A program made the translations under genes and the position numbers. From positions 40,898,001 to 40,962,000 of the forward strand of contig CM048553.1 in NCBI GenBank assembly GCA_026413225.1: 64,000 nucleotides of DNA, written 5' to 3'. Position 1 is the first letter of the stretch. Each line of letters starts with the position of its first letter. Under the pieces are notes generated by a model. The model saw only the letters and a program-made list of their open reading frames with translations. It was not told where the DNA came from and made no database searches. Below, in pieces: positions 36,464 to 48,821 of this stretch. This DNA comes from Otis tarda. Lineage: Eukaryota > Chordata > Aves > Otidiformes > Otididae.

Positions 36464-38871
36464 TTAAGGGAGTAAGAGTTAAAATATCAGAGGTACAATC
36501 AGAGTATTATACAACTGCAATGTAAAAATTGTAGGCACAGATAAATATCACACAAACTGCTATTTTACTGTGCAATTGTAACTGGTCAGATGCACTAGGG
36601 CATGACAGTAGATGACAGTAATCAAGGCTCACTGGAAGCAATTACAGTTACGGGATACGGAAATATGCAAAGTACATTTAAAGCTGAGTCAAATTCAGCA
36701 TGAAGCAGAAAGCCTTCAACAGTTAGCCTATGCAAAGAGCAGAATAAAGAAGTCAGCACTCAGGAGCACAGAAATTTTTCATTTTGTTTCCAAAAAAAAA
36801 AACTCAGCAGAATCCAACCATTCTCCAAAACAGGAATTTTATGCTAATTACCAGTGTGAAAAAGAGAGTACGAAGCCGGTACTTTGTTCCTATAAGCAAT
36901 CTAATATGCCACCGGACTCTTTTTTTTCAAACTGGATTTACCTGGCTCAGTGTGAAACAACACATATATTTCATTACTAGCTGTGCTTTATTTGCATATC
37001 AATGCAGACATGAACCAGAATACATTGTTGGCCCACTTTTTTTTAGCACCTGCTCCAACCTATGCAGCCAACCCTTCTGCATCCTGTCACTTGCTAAAAC
37101 ACCAAATGCGCAAGCACACCAGTCAGGAGAGCAGAAATAGCTATGGGTACGATCGCTTCGGTTTCTTTGTTAGTTAGCACAATGCAAACATTCAACACGT
37201 GACTCAGCTGTATTTGCAAGTCCTCTCTTCCCACCCACGTTTAGGTCAGATGTGCCTGTCCCAAATAGCCATCCCCAGATAAAATGTCAAACATAACCAT
37301 TTTTTCTTTAAGGGGCACAAAATTCACTGCTTTTCTGACTTCAAGGCATTTCTTTCAAATAGGAACAGGAGCAGCTCTATTCCTTCACAGTTACAAAAAT
37401 CTTTCATGACCTTAAAATTCACCAAGGACTTCTTTGGATGGAGATTTTAAGGTATAATACTGGGTCATATTTGCTATCTTAATCTAACAAGCACCTCCTA
37501 AAGGCTTGGACAGAAGTAAAAGTCGAATTTTACCAGTTATTGAAATGGCTCATGTGAAGCTTTCATTCCACCCTATGGCTTCAGAAGTTTATTATCCTCA
37601 CTTTGTTGTAGTTAGACCTTCAGACCAGCACTATTTAGGCTGAGCAAGCTGGGTCTGGTCCAGCTGGGCCACATCTAGCACAGAGTTTGTTCCCATTGCA
37701 CGTCTGGGGCAGGCAGTGTTGCCCTGTCTGCTGGGCTGGCAGCAGGGATGAGGGACCCACTGCAGCCTGAGAAAGAGCAGGCAGAGGCAGCTCCTTGCCT
37801 GGTCATCCTCTTCCCTGCTCAGCCTCATCTGCAGCAGCAACAGCAGCTGCTCTTTTGGTCTAGAGCTCTACTGACTGTGCTTCTTAGACAATTGTTGCTG
37901 CAGCTGTAAATGCCAGAGGTGCAGAGCAGGGAGAGTTAGCAGCAGTGAAATAGCAACCCCACAGCAGATCAAACGGTGGTATAGGCCTGTGTACTCTTCT
38001 GCCAAGGATGAGACAAAAATCAAACATCCTCCAAAGGAGGGTTTGCAAATTCCCCTGAAGGGTCTGCGGCATTTCTCCTTCATTCCCTGGCTTGTAAACT
38101 CAGAGGGACGGGAGAACTTCATGCCCCTTCACATCCTATATTCCTGCATCAGCTCATAAGCATTCCCAGAAAACACCATCCTGCCTACAGTAACAAAAAG
38201 CTGAGACCACCTGGGACTAGTTAGCACCCTCTGTTACTCTAAACTTCAGGCTAAACACGGTTTAAAACTGTTACTCTGTCCTCCAAAAATACCGAGTACA
38301 CCAAACATCTCCAGAACCTGTCCCTAGAAGCAGCAGCCTGACTGCTCTCTGGCAGTGTAAATCCTCTTTATCTTAATCCTGCCCTACAAGATGTTCACAC
38401 CTATGGAAATCATGTGTTGTGTAGATCCCCCAAATCTGCCTGAGGGGTGGCCTATCTTAAGTACAGCAAGGCTGTCGAAGTGTAGTGGTAAGTCTTCTGT
38501 AGCATATTTTGTTCCACCCTTTTTTTTTCAAAGTGACTCAAATCCTTTGACAATTTAGAAAGAACAGGAAAAACATAGCCTTATGAGCACCTTCACTCAG
38601 ACTGCAGCAATTTAATAATGTATAAAATAAAAATAATGTAGCAAAGCAGTCTCAGTTTTTCTCGGCTCTGTTTTACCATGGTCTGCAGTTCTCTCGCTGC
38701 CAGTTGTGAACTTATTGTCTCTCACAGAGTAATCATGAACAGGTTGAGTTGGTATTTGGATAGGAAATCCACAGGAAAGCCATTGCAGTCATTTAGATTT
38801 TTCAGTTACAGAAAGAACACTTTTCTCTTTGTATTTGTAAGAATTCTTCCACATATCTTGGGAGACAGCCC
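36464..38871. other. Non-genic stretch
   Basis: Open frames at 36612-36980 and 36784-37140 overlap in different frames and show no domain. A GC-richer patch with GCAGCAGCAACAGCAGCTGC lies near 37830. A 72-codon frame starting at a good Kozak context (ACCATGG, 38678) runs into the hairpin at 38872 and is not recognised. Confidence 0.5.
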
Positions 38872-38902
38872 AGCTTCTCAGATAAAGATTATCTGAGAAG
38901 CT
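38872..38902. repeat. 14-bp perfect hairpin containing paired GATA sites
   Basis: AGCTTCTCAGATAA (38872-38885), loop AGA, TTATCTGAGAAGCT (38889-38902). All 14 pairs are exact. The centre reads AGATAA...TTATCT, two GATA-factor core sites in opposite orientation. Confidence 0.95.
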
Positions 38903-41129
38903 ATAGGCCGATGATTTTCAATTTTGTTGCTCCACATTTATTTTTTTTCTATGGAGGTGTACAGCTCTGTGTAATGAATGGAAGTCTACAGACGCAAGAC
39001 TTGCTAAGACACCTTTTATAGATCTCTTAGTATTCTGTTAAAACAAAGGTGTTTGTGGTCTGAAAGTTACACCCAAAAATCACTATTTCAAGCCACTTGT
39101 ACTTGTCAGTGTTCTTCTCAATCCTGGCATCTAAGTCAAATCCAGCTGCTGAAAACTACATTTGAAAACAAACTTCAAGAGCTGTCAATGAAATTCTGTG
39201 TTCTTTGCCCCCTGTGTGTCTGTTACAGGATAGACCAGCATTGTTAAGTGGGATTAAACCACTGCCTTTTATTTCTTAACGTAGATGCCCAGCATTAGCT
39301 ACTTTTCAATCATCAGGGCTGATACCTTTTTTTGAGAGTTCAGAATCAAAACCACTGGAAAGAGGAAAAATGCAGATCTCGAATGCCCTATTCAAGTTCT
39401 CTATCCACCTCATGGAAATCTGGAGAGACAGTAGGTAGGTAAAAAGCATTGGGCTGTTTCTACTCTCTTTACCCAGAGTTATCTGGCTACCAGGCTGGGT
39501 CTCTCAACAAGTCATAACTTTGCTGGTTGGTCTCTTCATTGCTTGAGAATGCTGCTATAATTTACCCCAGATGCCAATAGCAGGCCAGCAGGTAGAAACA
39601 AACCCTAATGCCAAGGTATTTTGGTCATACCCTTTTTTCTGCAGCCAAAACTCCTACACTGGTAACCAGGATAAAGGAATAAAGTAGCTACCACCATGTA
39701 ACTCAAGAATCTACTACATGTCAATGGCTGTGTCTGCCTGTTTCAGGGTTGCTTTCTTCTAAAAGAGCAGAGCAAAACCAGACCCAGCAGAACAGAGAAT
39801 GAGAACCAGTTAATTTCAAATATAATTAATATGGAATAGTCAGGAAAGCAAATGATGCAAAACACAAAGGAGTTATTTGCCTGGGTTCGGTACAGTGCTG
39901 AATAAAAATAAAATCTTAATACTCATTCGTCACTGAAATGGACAATCACTGCTAATTACTACTTTCATTCAATACTTGAAGAAATTATTTTACAGTACTG
40001 TATCTTCAACATGCTACTAGTCTTATTTTGTTTAATGTATACACCATCTCATTCAAATTCTGCCACTTACGTTAAGTGCTTTTTATGAGTTATTGATGCT
40101 CCATTGTTTTGCATGTACTTCATTCTTTGCCACCTGTGACAAGATTTTTAATCTTTATACACAAGAAACCAGGCTCAAGCAAGAATGATCTGTCAGGAAT
40201 ACTTACGGCTTTGTGGTTAACTCTCTCTTGAGCGCAATTTAATTGACATGGTGCTGCCTGACAACATACAAGATTCAGCAACATAACAAAATCTAGATGT
40301 TGACCATTTGAGACCATCAAAGAGAGATTGGCAATAGCACAAAAACTAGGTCATCTGGGATGTCCAAGTTTCTTCTTTAAGAGTAGTTAAACAAGTGGGT
40401 TTGGACTGTGTTTTAGATGGGGCAACTGCAAGTTTGCATTTTAGTGCTGCTTGGTTTTTCGTATCAGTATCATAACAGACTGAGGAGAGCAACGGCAAAG
40501 CTTGCCAAGTGCAGTTCTGTCACTGGGCCTTATCTTTATGTGAAACAATCACTCTAGAAGTCAGACCATTTTAAGCCATCTTTTCAGGCATTCTTTGACC
40601 TCACTGTTGAGCAAATGTGGCACTTGCTGCAATGGTCATTCACCTGTTCACATGAATGGAACTATTGCCACCAAACCATATATAACCTAGAAGACAGCAC
40701 TTGGACACCACTGCCATAGGCATTTCAGGATAGATGCTGTAGGAAGGGAACTCAGGGAGGCTATTAATGTGGGGCCATGATAGGAAGAGAGATGGGCTAC
40801 AGTAGTGATGAGGGTTAGGCAGCTTGGGACTAGGTAAGAAACCTTCTGCAGTACTTATGGAGCAATCTTTTTCCAGCCTTTTATTCTGCTCCAGTGGTTA
40901 AACACTCATCCCAGGCTTTATCACTGAAAGCTACATGCCTCCTGTCAGTTTGGTCCACCTGGCAATGGGACCACGCTCTCCCTAACACACTCATGCCGAC
41001 CTCGCTAAGTCATCTGTAACATTTCAGTAATTTAAGTCCATTTTAAATCAGTCCACTAGCTCTCCTTTATCCACCACATTAGATTTAGACCTTCTGCTCT
41101 CACCTTCAGTGCCCCACATAGCTGCACAC
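38903..41129. other. Non-genic, nothing recognised
   Basis: Unique AT-leaning sequence. The upstream part of an ancient LINE relic may begin near 40880 but is too diverged to call. Confidence 0.5.
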
Positions 41130-41600
41130 TTTCTGTGTATACAGGTTTGCTCTTTCCACTTACCGTTGACATCAGTCTTGATGTCCCCACGTACCTACCT
41201 CTCCTGCAAGATTTTCTGTGTCATTCTGCCCGGTTTGTGAGATGGAGTGCCGATTCTGGTTCACTGAATTTGAACTTTTCATTCAAATCCCTCCTTTTAA
41301 GTTCATTTTGGTGGTGCCTACAATTAGTGGCTCACTGATCATAATTATTTTAAATAAACCATTTAGTTAAACAGTCGAGGTGTTTACAAGCCCCAACAGC
41401 TTAACAGCTTGATCTTACTGCTGTAATATGTGAGGTAGTTCCTCACTCCATCTCCTCCTGCTGTTTATTACTTTCTTTCTAATCTAAAGTGAGATGGTAA
41501 ATTCTTCAGGGGAGTGATTATATCTTTCTTTTTGTTCAGTGTAGTGCCTGTCACGGTTTAGGGCACAATAAAATGTAATACTGAACGTGCACAAACTGAT
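41130..41600 (+). mobile_element. Ancient L2/L3-like (CR1-clade) LINE 3' relic
   Basis: ATTCAAATCCCTCCTTTTAA, then TGGTGGTGCCTAC, resembles the late ORF2/3' region of old LINEs of the L2/L3 type. A tail about 145 bases on reads GAGATGGTAAATTCTTCAGG ... GTAGTGCCTGTCAC ... AGGGCACAATAAA, the recalled order of their 3' ends (GACTGTAAGCTCCTTGAGGG / GTGCCTAGCACA / CAATAAA). Similarity is patchy, so element limits and family are uncertain. Confidence 0.45.
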
Positions 41601-42811
41601 ACCTGTAATCCAATGCAGACTGAAACCCATTAATACAATTAAGAAAAAGTAAACCATAACACCCAAATGTCACAGTATGTGTTCAGTGGCCAATAAGAAC
41701 AGCAGAAATCTGTAAGGGTATAACCGTCTTGAGTGAAAGGCTTAATTTACAAGTCTTCCTAAAGAAGCAATGCCACACTTCAGGAAAATTGGAAAAATAT
41801 TCAACTGAATAGTTCTACAGAGGTGCTTAAAACTCGGTAGGTTGAATGAATGTGAACTGCCTATTTTAGTCTATGCAAGCAGCCAAGAATGTCTGTCTAG
41901 AAACAGTTTTCCAGGACATAGCTGTCACATGCTTCAGATGAATGTTGTGCTCGCTTCTAGTAGAGCTGAAGTCTATGACTTAATCTTATCTGTTTAACAT
42001 CCAAGAATCCAGTTTTAGATTTTTGGCAGCAAGCATATGCTCCCCCTGTGGCAATGGCATAATAACATAATATAGTTTAAAAAATCCAGATCCTTTAAGG
42101 CTCAATTACCTCATGAAACTATTTTAAAATTCAGGGCGAACAAAACTGCAGTATTTCAGTTTACAAGCATCATTTTAGTTTACAGCTGTTTTAAAGGACC
42201 CATTCTAATGTTTTATGTCTTTCATCACCTGCAGAACAGAATGAAAATATTTATTCTATTTTGCAGAGGGCTACCAGAACCAAGAAAGGAGAACTGGGTA
42301 AGAAATTATAAAGTATTTTAAAATAAAGAAAAGAGCCAGGATAACTGACTTTATTACCACTCTGTAACACTGAAGATAGGTTAAAAAAATCTTGCAAAGA
42401 CAGAATAAAAATAACCTATAGGCAAGCAAGAATCTTTAAAATGGCCCATTGCCTAAATGAGTATTTATATTAGTACTTGCAATCCTGATACAACCAAATT
42501 AGATTTTTAATATTTTTGATTACTGTTTTTAAACAATGTATGTACATAAAAGGATCAGTCTGTTTAACCTGTGGAGCTAATTCACCTACATGCTAAATTC
42601 TTTGGGTAGGAATTCTCTTTTCAGTGATTATCAATACCAGCTGGAGGCTCCGTTGTAATATAAAATAAAGAATAAGAACAAGAGGGTAGAATAAGCCAGA
42701 CCTTGAAAGAGTACTCCCTGGAGCCAAGAGAGGCAACCTTCTCCCTGAAAAAGGAAAGGCTAAAGAGAAAGGATATCAATCACAAAAAGCAAAAAAGAAG
42801 AAAGTGAAGCA
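41601..42811. other. Non-genic, nothing recognised
   Basis: AT-rich unique sequence with frequent stops. No feature supported. Confidence 0.5.
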
Positions 42812-42840
42812 GGTGAAGAACAAGGTGAAGAACAAGGTGA
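42812..42840. repeat. 12-bp tandem duplication (GGTGAAGAACAA)
   Basis: Two perfect 12-base units followed by a partial third (GGTGA), within a purine-rich stretch. Confidence 0.9.
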
Positions 42841-42918
42841 GGGCTGCAGCAGGGGAATAGTGGAGAGGGAAGGCAGGAAAGACTATGGAGTTGAAAGGAA
42901 TCAATTTCTTTGGTTTGG

Positions 42919-42942
42919 GGTTAACTAAAGGGTTAACTAAAG
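42919..42942. repeat. 12-bp tandem duplication (GGTTAACTAAAG)
   Basis: Two perfect adjacent copies of GGTTAACTAAAG. The junction repeats a GTTAAC palindrome. It lies ~80 bases from an unrelated 12-base duplication. Confidence 0.9.
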
Positions 42943-45600
42943 GGATTATGTTAGCACTCAGGGAAAGTGAGTTGAAGGTTTAAATAAATGTCCTGGACTG
43001 CGATGCCATGCAGAAACCCCAGGCAGTGCCAGCTTCTCTGCAAAAGAGTTGAAGGATTCAGTGAGTGATGCCCAAAGGAGCTCTGCCCAGAGGCAGGGGA
43101 GAGCTAGGGATGGAAACAGTGGGTCTCCCTCCCCACGCTTCTCTGTGAGCAGTTAAGGGAGGCTGAAAGGTACTGTGCGCTAGTTCTGTTCTGACAGCAC
43201 AGCAGGTCCAGGTGTTGCCCTTCACATCAGAGAGTTTGTGCTGCTCTGCTAATGTCTATTAACTGCAGCTCATACCAGAGGGGCCAATTCTGGTACAAAG
43301 TGAGCGGGCAAGTGTCCATGTCCTTTCCTTCTCTTTGCAAAGATGGCCCTAAGGTAGCATTTGTGGTTTCATCACCAGTGTACCTATTTACTAGGAAGTG
43401 ATATGAGACCATAAATACACTTCATTCAGAACAGCTGTCTGGCTGCAAGGCTTTCAGCAGAGCTGAGAAAATGATGGGAAAGGGGGAGGGAAATTCTCTA
43501 TGAATTATGGAGCTGGTCAAACACCAGAAAAACTGGTGTGTCAAATAAATGATTTGAGGAAAACCAGCCACATTCACTGAACAGTGAAGAGTTTCTTCAC
43601 GTTAGAGCATATCCATCTAAATTTCCAAGCTGATTCTGAACCAGACATAATTTCCATTCCTTCACGTCTCTTCATGGCAGGCACTGATAATCTTTTCATA
43701 AATAGTTTTAGACCAAGAATTATTATGTGAGGAAATGTACGAATAACTTTGAATTACAAGTAAGTTAAAGACTTTCAAAATCTGTCCATGAACTCTGTAC
43801 TAGTGAGGAAAAGCAGTTATCTTCACTGAATAAATAATTTGTTCAAAATTATTTGCTCAATCCAGACTTCCAGACTTACCAATTTGGCCTGGATTCAAAC
43901 CACTTATTAAGTGGAAAACTGTTTCCTGAAACTTAGCCAACAAAAAAGGTCAATTTTCGTAAAACTTATATGTATTCATTCTCTTTAGATAAAACACAAT
44001 TTTTTGTAAATACCTGATCAGCACCCTAGGTCTGAGCAGTGATGTCTGCCTGCATCTGCAGACAGTCTGGACCATTAACTTTGGGAAATGTGAAGTATAT
44101 CATGAATCTCAATAGCGTGTTCACAAAGTGCTCTCAGGATCCTGTCAACAGCCCCTTGGGAGGAGCACTGTGGCAGGTCCGAGCCAGTCGCCCTGGTAAG
44201 GGTAAAGACCAGGAGGTTTATCTACAACCTTCTCTCCTTCCAGGTGCTTTTCTCCAGGGAAAAGGCTGCTTCTACAGCAGAGCCCTCCTATCAATCCCAC
44301 AGGAGCCATGAAAATAGCTTCTTGGTGCTCCTGCCCCACAAATGGGAAGAGGCACCTCCCTTGCCGCTGGCACGCCAGTTGGGAGCAAGGCCATTGTACG
44401 GACATCAGACGTGTTATTTTGTAACTGAAGCCCATTTCTTTGGGGAGCTATGCCAACTTAGGTAATTCCTGCTTCTTGTTCCTGTAGCAATGTCTCAGTT
44501 CAGTCAATGCAAAGGTTTGTCTGGCTGCATGGTGAATCAGATCAGGGACTGTCTAGGAGCTAATATAACCTCGTAAATAAAAGTTATTTTTAACCAAGAT
44601 CAGAGGGAATGGGGTAAAAGAGCTTTCAGTTACCAATAGCTCACTGCCCAGATTCTGGAGTTAGTGAGTAACCAGTGTCGCTATCCTTCCTCAGCACCCA
44701 CTGGAACATACTCAGGGGAGCGCTATGTGAAACCATCCTCAGAAGCACAAAGACAGAGACAGAGGCTATTCAATCCTTCTCTATGCACCTCCTCAACTCC
44801 CTCCTGCACCTTTTATCCATGCTGGAGATCCAGTTCAGTGGTTGAGTTTTGTATAAGTGTGTTTGACTGGTTTTCTTCTTTTTTTTTTTTTAAATCTCTA
44901 TTTAGTTATGTGTTTGCTCAACAATTTAAGAAGGTTATTTAAAATATATTTTTATTTACATATGAACTGTAAAATATTCAGAACAGCTATGCTTAAATAA
45001 CTTGAGGGAAAGTGATGAGAAAATCAAGTATGCGGCTGACAGCTGTGGAAAAGGGACAATGTTAGAGGTACACTTTAGCAAAAACAGTGTTAATGTTTTA
45101 TACCTTCATTATAAGCTGTAAACATTTACACACTTGATTAAACCTACTCCTATTTAAACCAAGGAAGCTACTCATATGCAGAAAGTTAAAGGATGCAGAA
45201 GAACATGGCGGATTAAGCCGAAGTTCACACAGAATGTAATAACACGTTGCGCTTTAATAGATTTACCCAACCAAGGGCTCTGAGTGGAAAAATAATATTA
45301 TCTTCAGAATGATAAACATTCCACTAATTAACTCCGGTTTTAGATCATCCCTAGATATATCTCATAAAGAGACAGTGAGATTTCAGAAGTCTCTGAGAAA
45401 TACAAAACAGCCTCTGCAGCATTTAAAAAAAGAGATTATATTCTTCAGATTTTTTTAAAAGGTTGTACAACTAGCAAAGAGACCTGCTAATAATTACATA
45501 AATTATTTGACTCAGTATGAACTTATTTGTTTAATATGTATCCTGCTGTTATGCATATGATAAGATTTAACATTACAGTGCTGAAGCCATAGGAGAAAAT
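42943..45600. other. Non-genic stretch
   Basis: Mixed-composition unique sequence. Overlapping frames on both strands at 44039-44465 reflect a GC-richer patch. A T11-type run lies near 44881. No gene or repeat family recognised. Confidence 0.5.
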
Positions 45601-45676
45601 CTGATTTCTTAATGAGTCTGAACACTGCCATTCACTGACCTGATTTCTTAATGAATCTGAACACCACCACACTGAC
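45601..45676. repeat. Tandem duplication, 39 + 37 bp
   Basis: Unit 1 (45601-45639) and unit 2 (45640-45676) both begin CTGATTTCTTAATGA and end CACTGAC. They differ by a few substitutions and a 2-base length change. Confidence 0.9.
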
Positions 45677-47664
45677 CAAATATATCTAAGGTCCAGCACA
45701 AAGCTAAATAGATAGAGGAGTTTAAAATAAAATTCACTGACTGTGGTTTTATGTGAACTTGACTTCAAATGACTGTGTCAACACAAAAACTGAAGCGTCA
45801 ATTAAACTGCAATACTTTTATATTAAAAAAAAAAGGACCAAACTTCAGATATATGCGTTGTCCCTAAGTGAGCTACTATCCAGCTGTCACCAATAGAAGT
45901 TTGTGCGAAGTGCTTGTCGCCCTTATCACCAGCAGGAAGAATAGAACAGATGCAGTGCAATTCCTCATCCTCTGCTCCTCCTTCACAGATCACAAATGTG
46001 GCCCTGGAGACTAAAGGGACAGGACAGCAGACAAGAGTGCTACTGCGCAAATCAGTTACACGATAAACAAAAGAAATGGTGGAGAACAGGAAGATTTGCC
46101 GGTCTCCAGTCCAATGTAACTTCACTGTGCACCAAGTGTTCTGCTAATGCCAGAGAGCCCAGCAAATTAACTGGATATTTTGAAGGTCACTGTGTTGTTT
46201 CCACAAACCGTCACTGTAGGATGCAGAAATGCAGACAGCTTTCCTTCAAGACTCATTTCCCTCACTTGTAGTAGTCATTTCTGTACAAGGTAGTTTCATT
46301 CCAGCAGTGACAGCAGCACAGGACTATTCCCTGCCTGGTCCCTTTCCAGTCTATAACTACGTCACCGGTTATGAACTTAAGTCAGCTCTGAGCTAAGTCA
46401 TAATTTTATAGGCAGAAAATAAAAACCAGTCAATCGAAAGCAATCCTTTGCATGACTCTACCTTTTTCATGTAAGAAATATATATATTTTTAAAATGTAC
46501 ATGAAAGCATATTGCAATCTCTCAGCCTGGTATGTAATTTTCAAGAGCATGGAAGAAGCATTATTGCAAAACTTCTAGGTCTTCCTGAAAGAAATAGTAC
46601 ACACCTGAAGGTAGGGAAGGTGAAGACTTCTAAACCAGGCAGTTGAAAATTTACAGTGAATCCCAGGAACTCAAAAGATGCTCTGAACTCCTGGCAAATT
46701 CACATTTTCATGGAATTTTTTTTGTGATTCATTGTGTTGGAATAGCAGCCTCCTCAAATCAAAGTCATGGATACTGACTGAACTCCAGCAAAGGTAAGTT
46801 TTTGCAAACCGTGAGACAGGATTATGTCAATGAAATCCTGGCCTCTTTCCAGCACTTCTCTGCGTCATGTAAAACAGCCTCTAGTGAGGATTCACCCTAA
46901 ATCACCTCTGCAACTCAGGGTTATCTGAACAGATGCAAACCAGAGCTAAATAAAAGGCACTGTGAAAGAAGAAACAGGTTTTTGCCTACAAACTTTAATT
47001 TAACCTTAGACCCAAACCCTCATAAATAGGCCTAAGGCAGCAGCCACAGTGAATAAACTTGCTACCCCTGAGCATTCAAAAACAGTGAGGCAAAAATCAC
47101 TACTTTGGCTTGAAAAGCCTGACACTGGAGGGTTGGGGATGGATGTTTTTACTATGGACTTTGAAACTATAGGATACACTTTTTCAAACTTTTCTTCATG
47201 GTTTATATAAATCTGAGATTCTCCCCACGGTCTCAGAACATCTGGAGCTGATGACTTCAGGAAAGCACTAAACACCAGTAAAAAAAGTTGATACTCAGAC
47301 TGCCAGCTTGGCTCTGCAGTGTTACCAGCAGAAATCTTCTTTTGAGGCTGCAGGGAGCAGCGTGGCAGGAATTCCTGCAGGTGGGAGGTAGAGAGAAGTG
47401 AAGGGAGATGGAGATCCTCTCAGCACCTCCTGGCAAAGGGTACACATCATTGCCTGTGTGACAAAGGATGGTTACACTACTCCGTGTCCTACCTTCATGC
47501 ATTTTGCATCAATATTTGGTTCTGGCTTGAAAAGCTTCAATGTTTCACATCCAGCTAAATTGAGTGCCCTGTGAAATTTAGCTGGCAGCAATGCTTCCTG
47601 TCTGATTTGCAACCCAAATGGATATTACTGGACAAAGGTGACACGAAGGCTGAGTGAGATGAAG
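45677..47664. other. Non-genic stretch
   Basis: Unique sequence. Frames at 45823-46125 (-) and 45996-46271 (+) overlap and show no domain. No feature supported. Confidence 0.5.
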
Positions 47665-47842
47665 ACGGGTGTCGTGGTTTTGTTAGTGAGGGGGGGCCTA
47701 AGGTGGTAGCTTCTGCAGGAAACTGCTAGAAGTCGCTCCCCTTTGTTCAGTGGACTTGGCCAGGCCTAGGGCGGACCTGCTGCTGGCCAAGGTCAAGCTG
47801 ATTGGTTGCAGAAGGTCCCGTGATAACGCCTCTGCGATAACG

Positions 47843-47849
47843 TATTTAA
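47843..47849 (+). promoter_or_regulatory. TATA-like box of the LTR
   Basis: TATTTAA, about 175 bases into the LTR, in the context GATAACGTATTTAAGAAGG. The position and context fit a retroviral U3 promoter. The related LTR has the eroded TACCTAAG here. Confidence 0.55.
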
Positions 47850-48627
47850 GAAGGGGAAAACAGAAAAAAAAAAAAAAAGAGAGAAGAGAAGATGTGAAGA
47901 AGCTGAGCGGGGGCAGGTGCAGAGGGGGAGGCGCAGGCCTCATGGGCCTTGTAGGCCTCACCCTCTGGCCTCTCGCCAGGCAGCCGACTGGGCCCGACTC
48001 GATCCAGCCTGGCTGCAAGAAGTGGAGAGGAGATGAGAAGTTAATAAGATGTAAAAAAAGATCCTGAGAGACATCTACCAGCCTGTTGTGAGGAACGGCT
48101 GCAGATGCCAAGGTCAGTTCAGAAAGGAGGGGGAGGAGTAATGCGGCTCCTGGCCAAGATTCCCCTGCAGCCTGTGGTGACGACCATGGTGGAGCAGGTT
48201 GTCCCCCTGCAGCCCATGGAGGTCCACGGAGGAGCAGAGATCCACTTGGAGCCCGTGGAGGACCCCACACCAGGGGAGGTGGATGCCTGAAGGCGGCTGT
48301 CGCCCATGGAGGGCCCGCTGGGACAGCCGTTCTGGAGAGACTGTACTCCGTGGAAGAGATGACCTACGCCAGAGCAGTTCCATGAAGGACTGTGGCCCGT
48401 GGGAGGGACCCCACGATGGAGCAGGGGAGGAATGTGAGGAGTTCTTCCCCCGACCATGAAGCAGCGGTGTGAAACAACGTATGATGAACTGACTGCAGCC
48501 CCCATTCCCTCTTCCCCCCTGTGCCGCTCGGGGGGGGAAGGTAGTAGAGATAATGTTAAGCTTGGGAAGAGGGAGGGGTGGATGGAGGTTATCTTGTTCT
48601 CTGACTCATTATCCTGCTGGTTTTAGT

Positions 48628-48633
48628 AATAAA
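48628..48633 (+). terminator. LTR polyadenylation signal AATAAA
   Basis: A canonical AATAAA sits ~190 bases before the LTR end, followed by a T/G-rich segment (GTCTGTTTTGCC). It is expected for the R region. It is also able in principle to end host transcripts reading through in + orientation. Confidence 0.6.
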
Positions 48634-48821
48634 TGAAAAGTTTTCCCCAAGTCGAGTCTGTTTTGCCCGTGACGGTAACTTTAAGGATTTCTCCCTGTCC
48701 TTATCTCAAACCTCGAGCCGTTTTTCCTTATATTTTCTCTCCCTGTTCTTTTGGAGGGTGGGGGGAGTGAGAGAGAGACTGCGTAGTCTGGTCCTGATCA
48801 GGGCTGAACTACGACAACGGG

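Larger units (their letters stand above)
47670..48816 (+). mobile_element. Solo LTR of an endogenous retrovirus, young copy
   Basis: A 1147-bp LTR bounded by TGTCGTGG and CTACGACA (inverted ends, 7 of 8 paired) and flanked by a perfect 5-bp target duplication ACGGG (47665-47669, 48817-48821). A TATA-like TATTTAA (47843-47849) and AATAAA (48628-48633) mark U3 and R/U5. An A15 run follows the TATA region at 47864-47878. The interior shares segments with the LTR at 26779, for example CCCCTGCAGCCTGTGGTG and GCAGGTTGTCCCCCTGCAGC-type phrases, so the two are related subfamilies. CpGs are retained (GATAACGTATTT, CCCGTGACGG), indicating lower age. No viral genes remain. Confidence 0.95.

Noticed and set aside
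47698..48505. 190-codon minus-strand frame, the longest in the window
   Set aside because: It lies inside the young LTR, antisense to it, is rich in Ser/Pro/Leu, and translates the A15 run as poly-Phe. An artefact of LTR composition.
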